Source: Limosilactobacillus secaliphilus
Lineage (GTDB): Bacteria; Bacillota; Bacilli; Lactobacillales; Lactobacillaceae
Length of the DNA: 64,000 nucleotides
Reading direction: 5' to 3'
Assembly (NCBI RefSeq): GCF_001437055.1
Contig: NZ_JQBW01000010.1
Location: 124,001-188,000, forward strand
Positions 8,981 to 22,420 of this stretch are shown here, piece by piece. How positions within the stretch are numbered: the stretch's first letter is position 1; the number at the start of each line of letters is the position of its first letter. The position numbers and the translations under genes are program-made. The notes under the pieces were generated by a model. It was not told the DNA's origin, made no database searches, and saw nothing but the letters and a program-made list of their open reading frames with translations.

Positions 8981-10084
8981 TTAGTACGAATCAAAGACGT
9001 GCGACTGGAACTTGTCCGAGCCAGAGTTCCGGAAGACGACCGCCTGCACATTGGAATCGGATTGAATCTTGATATCAATCGGGATACCACTAGGCAGGTA
9101 ACGGCGTGCAGCACGAGTAATGTACTGCGTGAAGCTCGTGATTTCGCTCTGACTGTAGAACTGCGTCGTGATGGTGATGTGCATCCCCGTCATGGATGAG
9201 CCGTTGTACTGAGCCTGTGCCGTGACCCCAGACAGGTTCGGGAAGAAGCTCTGAACTTGACTCTTGAAGTTGGAGAAGCTGGATGAGTTCGAGGAGTCAT
9301 CTTGGTTTTCACTCGTCGTTCCACCGGCCTTTGGCAAGACCTCATTCCGGTAGTGCAGCGTGTGCCAGCTGGAAATGGAATCACCCTTGTTGTTACTGTA
9401 AGCAAAGAAGGTGCCACCAACCAGGCTGTCATCGGGTGCCTGCTTGTACAAAGCAATCACAATCGGAATGTTCTGCAGGTCCTTCCGAGCACGCAGCCGT
9501 TTCAAGACCTTCTCAGCCGCAATCTTACCTTGCCGTTCAACTTCAGCATTGGAGATCTTCTTGGTGTAACTCGGACCGTCATCCTTCTTCTTGTAGTTGT
9601 ATTCGGAATTGATCCCGATCCCAATCGTCATCCCTTTGAGCTTCAGCTTGCTGCCGCTCTCGGTCATGTAGTCCTGTTCTTCCAGTTGCTGGATGTATTC
9701 CGGATTAGGGTTGGACTTCTTACCCTGTGCTGGGTTCAAGCCTTCTGGATTTTTCTTCGTCTTTCTGCCAAGCCAGTTAGTGACGGTATCCGTATCCAGG
9801 TATTGACCTTCCTGGAAGATGTAATTTTTGGTGGAGAACACCCGCTTAGAAACGGTCGTCAAGCCGCTTTCAAAGCTCTTCAAATTATATTGATTGTTGT
9901 TCTGGCTAACGTTGACACCCCGCGCTTTACTAGTCCGGTAATGTCCTTTTTTGATTACCCCTTGATAGTTTCCTGCAGAGGTCCCCGTGGTGGAATAATT
10001 GCTCTTTGAGTTCCGACCACAAGCCGAAAGAGCCATTACCGCCATCATCAAAGCTGCCAGCGTGGTCACTTTTTTCAGTTTCAC
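8981..10084 (-). CDS. camS: CamS family sex-pheromone precursor lipoprotein
   Basis: Surface lipoprotein (367 aa) of the CamS family, named for the enterococcal cAM373 pheromone precursor. It starts with GTG 10084 after AAGGAGG. The signal peptide ends in the lipobox LSAC (C22), and the mature part has the family pattern (TKNYIFQEGQYL, GINSEYNYKK, VEGQGK-like VERQGKIAAEKVL). The physiological role of the mature protein is unknown. It is the third gene after pcrA and ligA, a conserved order; the expected next gene, gatC, is here displaced by about 6.6 kb. Confidence 0.92.
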   Translation of the reverse strand: MKLKKVTTLAALMMAVMALSACGRNSKSNYSTTGTSAGNYQGVIKKGHYRTSKARGVNVSQNNNQYNLKSFESGLTTVSKRVFSTKNYIFQEGQYLDTDTVTNWLGRKTKKNPEGLNPAQGKKSNPNPEYIQQLEEQDYMTESGSKLKLKGMTIGIGINSEYNYKKKDDGPSYTKKISNAEVERQGKIAAEKVLKRLRARKDLQNIPIVIALYKQAPDDSLVGGTFFAYSNNKGDSISSWHTLHYRNEVLPKAGGTTSENQDDSSNSSSFSNFKSQVQSFFPNLSGVTAQAQYNGSSMTGMHITITTQFYSQSEITSFTQYITRAARRYLPSGIPIDIKIQSDSNVQAVVFRNSGSDKFQSHVFDSY

Positions 10085-10088
10085 GACT

Positions 10089-14413
<4,325 letters not shown>

Positions 14414-14447
14414 GCCGTTTGCTCCTCTCTAAAATCAATCGGCTACC

Positions 14448-14456
14448 ATTATAACA
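14448..14456 (-). promoter_or_regulatory. extended -10 promoter for pcrA-ligA-camS
   Basis: Minus strand TGTTATAAT (TG-N-TATAAT), about 35 bases before the pcrA GTG. No good -35 is apparent, as is common for extended -10 promoters. Confidence 0.6.
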
Positions 14457-14499
14457 AACTTTCATTGCGACTCCGAACAGATTGAATAAGCAACAAAAT

Positions 14500-14535
14500 G
14501 GGTTCCAACACTCAATTGCATAAGTGTTGGAACCC
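14500..14535 (-). terminator. terminator of the GH73-xpt-ATP-grasp operon
   Basis: Perfect 13-bp stem GGGTTCCAACACT / AGTGTTGGAACCC with a 10-base loop and, on the minus strand, a trailing TTTTGTTG. Confidence 0.85.
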
Positions 14536-14558
14536 TTTGTATTCATTGCTTCAGCCGT

Positions 14559-15866
14559 TTATTTGTCAGCGTCGTCATTATCATTATCTTCGTCTTGGTC
14601 AGGATCTTTATCCGGGAAGATCTCCAGGTCTGGCTGGATTGGGGCGGCACTTGGCTGCGGTTTATCTTCAAACTGTGGTTCAGCCCCAAGCTGTTCATCA
14701 TCAGCCGCAGAGTCAGTGCTTTCTTCTTCCGCGTTCATTGGTAACCAAACCTCAGTGTCATCGATCTGGTCCTGTAATTCATCCAAGTTATCATCCGGTG
14801 AACTAGCCCACACATAGGCACAGACTGCATCCGGATCGTTCTTCTGCGATTCAAAGAAGCTGATCTTCCAGTTGTTCCGAATCAACTCCTGCCGTTCCAA
14901 AGCTGCCTGCTGCTTCTGCCGGCCAATCAGGAAGATGATCGGTTGCATCGTCTTGATGAAGTGAATTGGCTGACCAGAGGCAATCCGAATTTCCTGCTCT
15001 TCTTGTGAAACATTCGTGGCCATTGCAAATACATTGCCGGCGGTCGTCAAACCAGGATGGATGTCCTTGATGTAAAGATTGTCCGTCGAAGTTACGTAGA
15101 AATCAACCGCCAAGATTCCATGGTAGCCAAGGTGCTCACCAATGGAATCCGCAATCCGCTTCATTTCTTGATACATGTCATCAGGAACCGTGGCTGGTGC
15201 TTTGGCCGCAACTAATTGACAGTTGCCATCGAATTCCTGCTCGATCAATGGGTACTGGGAAACCCCATTATTATCAACCGCGATGATAATCGAGTATTCG
15301 GCCGCGTGTTCAATCCAAGATTCCAGCAGGTAGGTGCCACCCTGGATGAAGTCGGCTGCCCGGGCGATATCCGACTGCTTCTTAATCATCAACGACTGTT
15401 CACCGAGTCCCCGTTGAATCGGCCGCAAAATGGCTGGGTAGCCGATTGAATCAATGGACTGGTAAATGTCATCCAGGCTGATCACCGTGACGTAAGGGGC
15501 CACGTTAACGTTGACCTGGTCCAGAAAGGCCCGTTCCATCAAGCGGTCTTGCATAATTTCCAGCGGATCAATTCCTTGTGAAATCGTGCAGAACTTGCTC
15601 AGATAACGCAAGACAATGGAATCAATGGCAGGTGTTTCATACAATACCACGTCACAATTCTGCCCAAATTCGGTCAGCTTATCCTTGTCCCGGTAATTAC
15701 CGATAATGGTGAAGTCGGCCAACTTGGTCGTTTCAGGCTCTGGATGGTCCAAGTAGACCCCCACGTTCAAACCGGCATCCTTAGCGTTCATGATCAACCG
15801 TTGTCCATTACGGTCAATGCCCATAATGCCCAGGGTTTTGCCTAAATACAATGCATTCGTACTCAT
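14559..15866 (-). CDS. PurK-like ATP-grasp protein with acidic C-terminal tail
   Basis: ATP-grasp protein (435 aa from ATG 15866) resembling N5-carboxyaminoimidazole ribonucleotide synthetase: an N-terminal pre-ATP-grasp fold (LGIMGIDRNGQRLIMNAK), ADFTIIGNY, the ATP-binding stretch around GYPAILRPIQRGLGEQS, and the metal-site region DIHPGLTTAGN near 290. PurK normally has HPR-N-H; here DIHPGLTTAGN departs from it. No purE or other pur gene is adjacent, and a tail of about 60 residues very rich in Asp and Glu follows position 375. It may be a paralogue with a different substrate rather than biosynthetic PurK. GTG 15869 directly precedes the ATG; AAAGGGG seven bases before the ATG favours the latter. 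Confidence 0.75.
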   Translation of the reverse strand: MSTNALYLGKTLGIMGIDRNGQRLIMNAKDAGLNVGVYLDHPEPETTKLADFTIIGNYRDKDKLTEFGQNCDVVLYETPAIDSIVLRYLSKFCTISQGIDPLEIMQDRLMERAFLDQVNVNVAPYVTVISLDDIYQSIDSIGYPAILRPIQRGLGEQSLMIKKQSDIARAADFIQGGTYLLESWIEHAAEYSIIIAVDNNGVSQYPLIEQEFDGNCQLVAAKAPATVPDDMYQEMKRIADSIGEHLGYHGILAVDFYVTSTDNLYIKDIHPGLTTAGNVFAMATNVSQEEQEIRIASGQPIHFIKTMQPIIFLIGRQKQQAALERQELIRNNWKISFFESQKNDPDAVCAYVWASSPDDNLDELQDQIDDTEVWLPMNAEEESTDSAADDEQLGAEPQFEDKPQPSAAPIQPDLEIFPDKDPDQDEDNDNDDADK

Positions 15867-15884
15867 CACTTTACCCCTTTCGTT

Positions 15885-16463
15885 TTAATCATCCGTATCA
15901 AAAGTGACCTGGCCATTATCTAATGACTTAACCTTGGCTAATGAGTAGACCTCGACACCCTTGTCACGTAACTCATTGGCACCTGGTTGGAATGTCTTGG
16001 TGATCACAATTCCGGCACCAGCCACTTCAATTCCGGCCTGGTCAGCGATCTCCATCATGCCTTCTACCGCCTGGCCGTTCGCTAAGAAGTCATCAATCAA
16101 TAAGACCTTATCGTTTTGATCCACATATTTCTTCGAGATCGAAATCCGGTTGGTCGTCTTCTTCGTGTAAGAATAAACATCCGCCGTGTACATGTCAGAA
16201 TTTAAGGTCAAGCTCTTGTGCTTCCGGGCAAAAATAACCGGCAGGTGCATCGCCAAGCCGGTCATGACCGCCGGGGCGATTCCCGATGATTCCACGGTCC
16301 AGATCTTGGTGATGCCACGACCGGCAAAATGCTTGGCGAATTCTTGCCCCACATGGTACATCAGTTCCGGGTCGACCTGGTGGTTCAAAAAGGCATCCAC
16401 TTTCAACACGTTGCCCGGTAGCACCGTGCCATATTGCTTAATCTTATCTTTTAATTCTTGCAT
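15885..16463 (-). CDS. xpt: xanthine phosphoribosyltransferase
   Basis: Type I phosphoribosyltransferase (192 aa) converting xanthine and PRPP to XMP in purine salvage. The PRPP loop [13 protein letters not shown] sits at 120-132, and the N-terminal hood ([21 protein letters not shown]) is typical of Xpt. It starts 14 bases after the GH73 stop with AAGGAG upstream. The purine riboswitch that often precedes xpt in Firmicutes has no room here, so any purine control must act elsewhere. Confidence 0.94.
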   Translation of the reverse strand: MQELKDKIKQYGTVLPGNVLKVDAFLNHQVDPELMYHVGQEFAKHFAGRGITKIWTVESSGIAPAVMTGLAMHLPVIFARKHKSLTLNSDMYTADVYSYTKKTTNRISISKKYVDQNDKVLLIDDFLANGQAVEGMMEIADQAGIEVAGAGIVITKTFQPGANELRDKGVEVYSLAKVKSLDNGQVTFDTDD

Positions 16464-16477
16464 CAGATTGCTCCTTC

Positions 16478-17110
16478 TTAGTCGTCATACTTGTCTAAGC
16501 TGTAGGTCTTGATCACGTTGATCAGTTTGTCGGCGTAGTCAGGATCAGTGGCATAATTGTCCTTTTGCAACGCCTTGGCAGCTTCCTCGTAGGTCTTTGC
16601 ATTAACAACGTTTTGGTAGTTGTCTTTCTTGTACTGAGTCCCGTTCATCATCAACTGGGTGTGGTCTTTGATCGAATCGGACCAGCTGTCGTAGACCTTG
16701 AAGCGGCCACGGATTTCAACCCATTTACCATTACTGTATTCCTTCGTCGTCAACACCTTTGAATCGGGGCCATCACCCTTGATGCCGAACAAATTATGGT
16801 ACTGAGTTGCGAGGCCGCTAGTGCCCCAATTGGATTCCAGGATTGCCTGTGCCATCGTAATGGAAGCCTTAACCTTATATTGACGTTGCATCGCCTGTGC
16901 TTCAGGAGCAATCGCCTTAATGAAGGCCTGCTTGGAATTGCGCTGCCTTTCCAAAATTTCCTGTTGAACATGACGCTCATAAAGATGGTGGCCAACATAG
17001 ACACCCATGAAAACTACTAAGACTGCTAGTAAGGCAATTAACCATTTACTAGTAGCTGATTTTCTTTTACGTCGCGGTTTACGGGTCCGCTTGCGTTTTC
17101 TTGCTGCCAA
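16478..17110 (-). CDS. membrane-anchored GH73 N-acetylglucosaminidase
   Basis: Cell-wall hydrolase (210 aa) with a very basic N-terminus (residues 1-22), one transmembrane helix at about 23-40, and a glycoside hydrolase family 73 domain from about 65. The catalytic glutamate is E92 in QAILESNWG, followed by the family pattern NLFGIKG and the YNF-like YKKDNYQ. It probably trims peptidoglycan glycan strands at the outer face of the membrane. It starts at TTG 17110 with AAGGGAGG seven to eight bases upstream and is the first gene of the operon with xpt. No LysM or SH3 wall-binding repeats are present. Confidence 0.85.
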   Translation of the reverse strand: MAARKRKRTRKPRRKRKSATSKWLIALLAVLVVFMGVYVGHHLYERHVQQEILERQRNSKQAFIKAIAPEAQAMQRQYKVKASITMAQAILESNWGTSGLATQYHNLFGIKGDGPDSKVLTTKEYSNGKWVEIRGRFKVYDSWSDSIKDHTQLMMNGTQYKKDNYQNVVNAKTYEEAAKALQKDNYATDPDYADKLINVIKTYSLDKYDD

Positions 17111-17177
17111 ACTCGTTCCTCCCTTGATGAACTTAACAAAATAATTCTACCGCATTTGCGCATTGAGAAAAAGAAAA

Positions 17178-17215
17178 AACAAGGGACTGCAGCGATGTTA
17201 CTGCAATCCCTTGTT
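17178..17215 (-). terminator. terminator of the C26 hydrolase-APC permease operon
   Basis: Stem AACAAGGGACTGCAG / CTGCAATCCCTTGTT with one mismatch, followed on the minus strand by TTTTTTCTTTTTC. Confidence 0.88.
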
Positions 17216-17233
17216 AATCATCTATAAGCTTTA

Positions 17234-18556
17234 TTATTCACCGAAATCATTGTCCGCATGCCGGCCAGTGATGAAGTAGAACGGAATGGCAATCAGCAAT
17301 GCACCGAAGCCCCACAGCAGGTTAGCGCTTGGCGTGTTAGACAAGAGCCATAAGGAAACCACAATGGCGATCACCGGAATGACTGGGCCAAATGGAACCT
17401 TGAATGTCCGTTCCTTGTCCTTCATCGTGCGACGGAATACTAAGACGGCTAAGCAAGTTGGAATGTATTGGACAAACCGTGAAATAGCGGAAATCATAGC
17501 CAGCTTAGCAAAAGTACCAGAGTAAGCGAGCAGTAAGCCAACCAGCGTTGAAATGATGATGGCAACGTATGGAGCACCAAAACGGTTCTTCTTGGCCAAT
17601 ACGGCTGGCATCATCTTATGTTCAGCTAAGGCTTGGCCAGAACGTGGGGTGATGAATGATGAGGAAACACAAATCCCACCGATTGAGAGCAATGTCCCAG
17701 CGGCAACCAGGGCACCACCCCAGGAGCCAACCATCTTACTCATTGCATCTTGCAACGGCACAGTGGAGTTAACTAAGCCGCTGCCCAATACCCCGATACA
17801 TGCGATCATGATCAGAAGGTAGATGGTAACAACCGCACCCATGGCCATAATCAAAGCTTTTGGCAGGTTCTTCTTTGGGTTCTTCATTTCACCGGCGGCA
17901 ACCACCAGACCTTCAAAACCGGTGAAGACGTAGAACAGTGTCATCGTCGTCTGACCGAAGCTGGACATCGTTGCCTTGCCGGGTACGAAGAATGGCGTGA
18001 AGTTGGCTGGGTGCAGGAAGAAGAGGCCTAACAAACCAACTAAGATCATTGGAATCAACTTACCAACGGTGACCACGTTGTTCAAGAAGGCCGTTAACCG
18101 TGCACCAGCTAAGTTCAAGGACATCAATACTAAACCCAGGATCGTAACCAAGACGTTCTTAGCCAACGGGTTGTTCAAACTCGGGAACATCCCTGCAAGT
18201 GCGGTGGCAAACCCAACGTATAACGTTGCTTCAGCGATCATCCGCACAACCCAGGTCATGAAACCAACTTCGTAACCAACAAAGTTACCAAAGGCGCTCC
18301 GAGCGTACAGGTAAGGACCACCGTTTTTCCTAAAGAGACTGGAACATTCGGCGAAGCATAAACCGATACAAAAGATCAGCGCCCCATCGAGGAGCAGTGA
18401 CAGGATGCTGGCAGGACCAAACAGTTTCATCCCTGAACTAGGTAACAGAAAGATACCGGTACCGATGATCCCGTTGATTCCCATCAGCACAATGGAACCA
18501 AATCCCAGCTTTTGCTTTTGAATATCAATGGTTGAACTTGTTTTAACTTCTTGCAT
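17234..18556 (-). CDS. APC-superfamily amino acid permease
   Basis: Amino acid/polyamine/organocation transporter (440 aa, about 12 helices). The first helix carries the family motif GINGIIGTGIFLLPSS, which binds the amino-acid backbone, and helix 6 shows the FTGFEGLV stretch. It lies four bases after a peptidase C26-type gene with overlapping expression signals (AAGGAGG just before the ATG). The pairing suggests import of a gamma-glutamyl compound, gamma-aminobutyrate or a similar amine for the neighbouring hydrolase; the substrate cannot be read directly. Confidence 0.85.
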   Translation of the reverse strand: MQEVKTSSTIDIQKQKLGFGSIVLMGINGIIGTGIFLLPSSGMKLFGPASILSLLLDGALIFCIGLCFAECSSLFRKNGGPYLYARSAFGNFVGYEVGFMTWVVRMIAEATLYVGFATALAGMFPSLNNPLAKNVLVTILGLVLMSLNLAGARLTAFLNNVVTVGKLIPMILVGLLGLFFLHPANFTPFFVPGKATMSSFGQTTMTLFYVFTGFEGLVVAAGEMKNPKKNLPKALIMAMGAVVTIYLLIMIACIGVLGSGLVNSTVPLQDAMSKMVGSWGGALVAAGTLLSIGGICVSSSFITPRSGQALAEHKMMPAVLAKKNRFGAPYVAIIISTLVGLLLAYSGTFAKLAMISAISRFVQYIPTCLAVLVFRRTMKDKERTFKVPFGPVIPVIAIVVSLWLLSNTPSANLLWGFGALLIAIPFYFITGRHADNDFGE

Positions 18557-18559
18557 AAG

Positions 18560-19285
18560 CTATTGCCTCCTTGCCTGAACACGTTTGAAGAAATCGGTGA
18601 AGATTCGTTCTTGGCTTTCATCGTTTTGCCATAGGTTCTCCGGGTGCCATTGCACGGCCTGGATAGAAGCATCTTCATTTTCAACCGCTTCAACAACACC
18701 ATCTGGAGCCTTAGCCACCACCTTTAAACTTGGTGCAACCTCGCGCACTGCCTGGTGGTGACGAGAATTGACAAAACTTTCTTTGCCTAACGTCTTGCCC
18801 AGCGCACTATTGGGATCAATTGCAACGTGGTGAGTTGGCAAGTCACCCAAGGTCTTTTGCGCATGCTGCAATAAATTCTTGCCAGGATATTGACTTGGGA
18901 GATCCTGATAGACGCTGCCACCTAAGGCAACGTTGATTACTTGAATTCCCCGGCAAACACCCAGCATCGGGATGTGCTGATCCAAAGCTGCCTTGATCAA
19001 AGCAAATTCGGATTCGTCACGTGGTCGATAGGTGCCGCCTAAGCCTGGCTGTGGTTCTTCGCCCAGATAATCGGCCGCAATGTCGTGGCCCCCTGGCATG
19101 ATCAAACCATCTAAGCCGGCAACACTTTCGCTGGCCAGTTTGGCTGGCAGGATCGGAATGATCACTGGCAGCACATCATGCTTGACCATTACGTCAATGA
19201 ACGGTTTTGGTGCAAAATGGGCTAGTTTTAAATTGATAATGCTAGTTGGTTCCAAATTTGCATCCGCAGCAATCCCGATTCGCAT
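18560..19285 (-). CDS. class I glutamine amidotransferase-like hydrolase (peptidase C26)
   Basis: Cytoplasmic hydrolase (241 aa from ATG 19285) of the gamma-glutamyl-gamma-aminobutyrate hydrolase (PuuD-like) group. The catalytic triad is visible: the nucleophile Cys in GVCRGIQ, His and Glu in QWHPE, and the oxyanion region IMPGGHDIAADY. Three extra codons from TTG 19294 lie inside the AAAGAGG ribosome binding site. It may cleave gamma-glutamyl amides or peptides taken up by the downstream permease. A TATAAT at 19329-19334 (minus strand) is a likely -10; a partial cre (12/14) lies near 19395-19408. Confidence 0.85.
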   Translation of the reverse strand: MRIGIAADANLEPTSIINLKLAHFAPKPFIDVMVKHDVLPVIIPILPAKLASESVAGLDGLIMPGGHDIAADYLGEEPQPGLGGTYRPRDESEFALIKAALDQHIPMLGVCRGIQVINVALGGSVYQDLPSQYPGKNLLQHAQKTLGDLPTHHVAIDPNSALGKTLGKESFVNSRHHQAVREVAPSLKVVAKAPDGVVEAVENEDASIQAVQWHPENLWQNDESQERIFTDFFKRVQARRQ

Positions 19286-19328
19286 AAGCTTCAACCTCTT
19301 TCGTACTTGTCTTTCACATCAAATTTTA

Positions 19329-19334
19329 ATTATA
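19329..19334 (-). promoter_or_regulatory. -10 box for the C26 hydrolase-permease operon
   Basis: Minus strand TATAAT about 45 bases before the ATG at 19285. The -35 region is weak. Confidence 0.45.
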
Positions 19335-19450
19335 TTAAAGTACATTTTAGCATACTTGTTAAGATAAATTACCTTCAAAGATGAATAAGCAAGATGTAAG
19401 CGTTTTATTTTTGCTTATCTTAACTTTCGCCCCTAATTGAAGCAAAAAAA

Positions 19451-19482
19451 GAAAGCCTCTCGTGATAAACTAAGAGACTTTC
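19451..19482 (-). terminator. terminator downstream of the mcrC remnant
   Basis: Stem GAAAGCCTCT / AGAGACTTTC with one mismatch, followed on the minus strand by CTTTTTTTGC. Confidence 0.8.
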
Positions 19483-19488
19483 TCATAA

Positions 19489-20851
19489 TTACTTAGTTAA
19501 ACTCTGCAGCCGCCCCACCGGCGATTGGTGATCGTTGTTTTTAACATAATCCTCCATCACGGTATGGACATCTAAATAGGTTTCATAGATCTTAATGGGC
19601 AACTCTTGCGGATTATAATTGTCGTCTAAAGAGAAGACCGGTGCCGACTGAGGCTCTTGACCACCTTTCACGGGCAACAATAGCGCAACGGAAAGACAGG
19701 TTAGTTTTAGATGATGACTATTAGCGGCCAGTAACAAGGTATAAGCCAGCTGCTTGTACAGATCAGGATGATTGCTGGCGTAGTATTTCGCGTCATAAAT
19801 AAATAAGGTCGATTCACTATGATAAACGTAATCGGGCTCCATTTCACCCGTCCGTTTTTGCCGGTCCCCTTTTTCCAGCGTGTTAACGTTCATTGTTTTT
19901 TTTGCTGAATTTGGCTGGCTGATCCACATTGGCTGGCGAAAAACACGGACAGCCCTCGTTATCCGCGTTAACCTTCTCCCAATCCAAGTGTCGATTCAGA
20001 TAGCCCTTAACCATTTGTTCCCAAACCGACTGGAATTGTGGGACCACCATATATGTATACTCTTGATTAACGTTGTTTCCCTGAAAGAAATCAATCAAAC
20101 TAGTCAGCAATTCACGATCACGATCGAGAAAGGTGGCCGCTAACAATTCACTTAATTGGGCGACAGCAGTATCTGCATCCATTTGATCAGGCAGTGTACT
20201 GGGCATCTTTTCCGGATACTTGATGTCCAACAAAGGGCCAAATCTTTTAATCGTATGGAAAATCACATACTGCATACATAAAGTGACAAAATCCGCCTGA
20301 TTGGACCAGAGCCGCCGGTAGTAACCGCCAAAAAAGATCCCCGCATCGTCGAAGACCTTGGGTGCCCGCTGAATCGTGCGGTGCCAATCGATACGGCCAT
20401 GATCAGCCAGACTGCTCTCCTGCTCCTGTTGATGAAACCAACCATATTTCAGATAGTACTCGTACACTTGCCAGAAGCTCAGCAAGGGATAAGACAGGTA
20501 ACTGCCCATCTCCTGGTCAATATTCAGTTCCGCCGCTTCCACATTCTCATTGCCTTCACTAAAGAATTGCAGGATCACTTGCAACAGCAGTTTGGCTTCC
20601 TGCAGCCAGTCCTTTGACGATTTCTTGACTTGGCCATCATGTGCCTGTTTTGAATCTGGCTCGAATGTCTTCGGCAATGACAACAGGATCTGATCCTTAG
20701 CCTGACTCAACACCAAACCGACAAAACTCAACTTGCCATGTTTGAAGATTTTTAGTTGCTCATGATTGCCAGCTTTCGATGATGACAATTCATGGATATC
20801 AAAGCCGCTGGGAACTGGTTGACCATCGTAGCCAACAATGATCTCAGTCAT
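19489..20851 (-). pseudogene. mcrC: McrC/LlaJI-like restriction nuclease subunit, frameshifted
   Basis: McrC-type partner of the McrB GTPase. The first frame (ATG 20851 to stop at 19883) encodes 322 residues of the N-terminal and middle part. A second frame continues to 19489 and holds the nuclease core EPDYVYH...FIYDAKYY, a PD-(D/E)xK pattern in which the PD aspartate and the DAK pair are the catalytic residues. The two frames meet in a run of eight A (plus strand T at 19896-19903); removing one A gives an uninterrupted 453-residue protein. The frame-0 product alone lacks the active site. Because mcrB is also broken, decay is the simplest reading; slippage at the A-run is the alternative. 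The ATG overlaps the mcrB stop by one base. Confidence 0.8.
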
Positions 20852-22353
20852 TATTGATCCTCCTCGGCGTCAGGCGCTTCGTTTTCAACTGGCTTGTCCT
20901 CAGCTGGTTGATTTACTTCCTGATCCAAGTGCTTTTTGAGCTGCGTTCTGAAATCATCAGCGAAGATCTTTTTTTCGTCCAGCTGATTATCTTGATAATC
21001 CTTCATCAAGCCACTGAAGCTTTGTGCCTTGAACAAACGGTTACCATTCATTCGTGAGGCTGGTCTGTCCACATCTTGCCACAAGTACAATAATAATTTG
21101 TCGCAGATTTGGGAACGATCATGTTCTTTTGCCGCGGCTTCTCGATCGCCCTTTACATGCTCAAAATTCAAGAAGTAGTAACCCAGTTGCTTATCTTCAC
21201 TCAAGCGCAAATCACTGACGATGTATTGATCGAGCAATTGATAAAATTCGCCCCATGGCAGGCCAAATTGGTTCTCGAATGATTGTGACTCATTGTCATT
21301 GTTTGGCTGACTTTGCTGAGTTGACACGTATTTGAAGGCAAAGCGCCGTTTAAAGGCCGTATCCATGACATAGACGTTTTGGTCGGACGTGTTCATCGTG
21401 CCCCAAATATACAGGTTCTTAGGAATGACAATCTGCTGACCATCGCCCCTCAACACACTTTCACAGCCCTTCTCTTGCAGGTATTGGCTCAATTGAGGGT
21501 TGCTGATTGGGTACTGCGATTCGCCCGCCTCGTTTAAGTCCAGCAATTGGAAGATGTCCCCAAATACGCTCGCGATCTTAGCCCGGTTCATTTCTTCAAC
21601 GACGAGCACAACATCACTCTGCGAATTGGCAGCCAGCATCAACGCTTTGGTAAAAACGCCAGGTTCAAATTGATAATGAACTTTGCCATCCTTCAGTTCC
21701 GGCATGATGCTGCCCACAAAATCTTGATATGTGTAGTCTGGGTATAAAGTGGTCCGCACGACCGGTACTGACTTTTACGCAATGATCTGATTCAGCTGAT
21801 ATGACTTGCCAGTCCCCGGCGCCCCAAACCAAATTTGGAAACGTTCTTGACCAGTGAGTTCAGCGTTCAAGGACTTGGAAGCCTGTGTATTTGCTGACTT
21901 TGAAACAGCCTCAAGCAAGTCGGTGTATTTTTTCCAGTAATAATAAAGCTTCAAAACCCCATCTAATATCGTATTGGGAACCCCATTTTTAGTGTTTTTG
22001 CCATTCTGCTTGTTTTTGGCCATATATTTGGGATCTTCACACCACTTTTTCCATTGGCCCTTTGCTTTCAATTCTTTGCGCATTTGAATCAGAGCTTCAT
22101 ATGCTTTGGGATTGCAAAACATGCCGGGGCCAAATTGGTCAAAAAAGCTGCCCGTGTCACTATAATCGTCCTACATGTTCACTAACACTTGTAAACCACT
22201 AGAAGTGTAAGAATCCTGCGAGCCCGAACTCAAGTTGCTCAGCTCATTTTGCTTAACTGTTTGCCAAAATTCTTCAGTATTATATTTCCGGGCAAAGCTA
22301 TCCTTAGAACTTGTTATAACAATTCCTCTCTTTACAACAGTTGATGTGCACAT
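20851..22353 (-). pseudogene. mcrB: McrB-like AAA+ GTPase of a type IV restriction system, two in-frame stops
   Basis: The 1503 bases form one reading frame interrupted by TAG at 22171-22173 and TAA at 21775-21777, with no net frameshift. The AAA+ core is well conserved: Walker A GAPGTGKSY, then YTYQDFVGSI, Walker B VVLVVEEMNRAKIASVFGDIFQLL, sensor MNTSDQNVYVMD and arginine finger FKRRF. McrB binds methylated DNA and drives McrC by GTP hydrolysis. The N-terminal part (about 160 residues) is not a recognisable DNA-binding domain. The first ATG (22353) has no ribosome binding site and abuts the rpsI terminator; AAGAGAGGA sits six bases before an in-frame ATA at 22317, which may be a lost ATG. 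No methyltransferase is nearby, which fits a type IV rather than a type II system. Confidence 0.82.
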
Positions 22354-22361
22354 TTTACAAC

Positions 22362-22398
22362 AAAAAAAGTGCTGTGCCTTGAAGACACAGCACTTTTT
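22362..22398. terminator. terminator at the end of the ribosomal superoperon (after rpsI)
   Basis: AAAAAGTGCTGTG / CACAGCACTTTTT, a perfect 13-bp stem with T-runs in both directions; on the minus strand TTTTTTTGTTG follows. Confidence 0.9.
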
Positions 22399-22420
22399 GA
22401 TTTGGAAGCGATAATCGAAA

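Noticed and set aside
16464-16477. purine riboswitch before xpt
   Set aside because: Only 14 bases separate xpt from the preceding gene, so no aptamer can be there.
21775-22173. selenocysteine or pyrrolysine recoding at the mcrB stops
   Set aside because: The stops are TAG and TAA, not TGA; no recoding genes are expected in lactobacilli, and mcrC is also broken.
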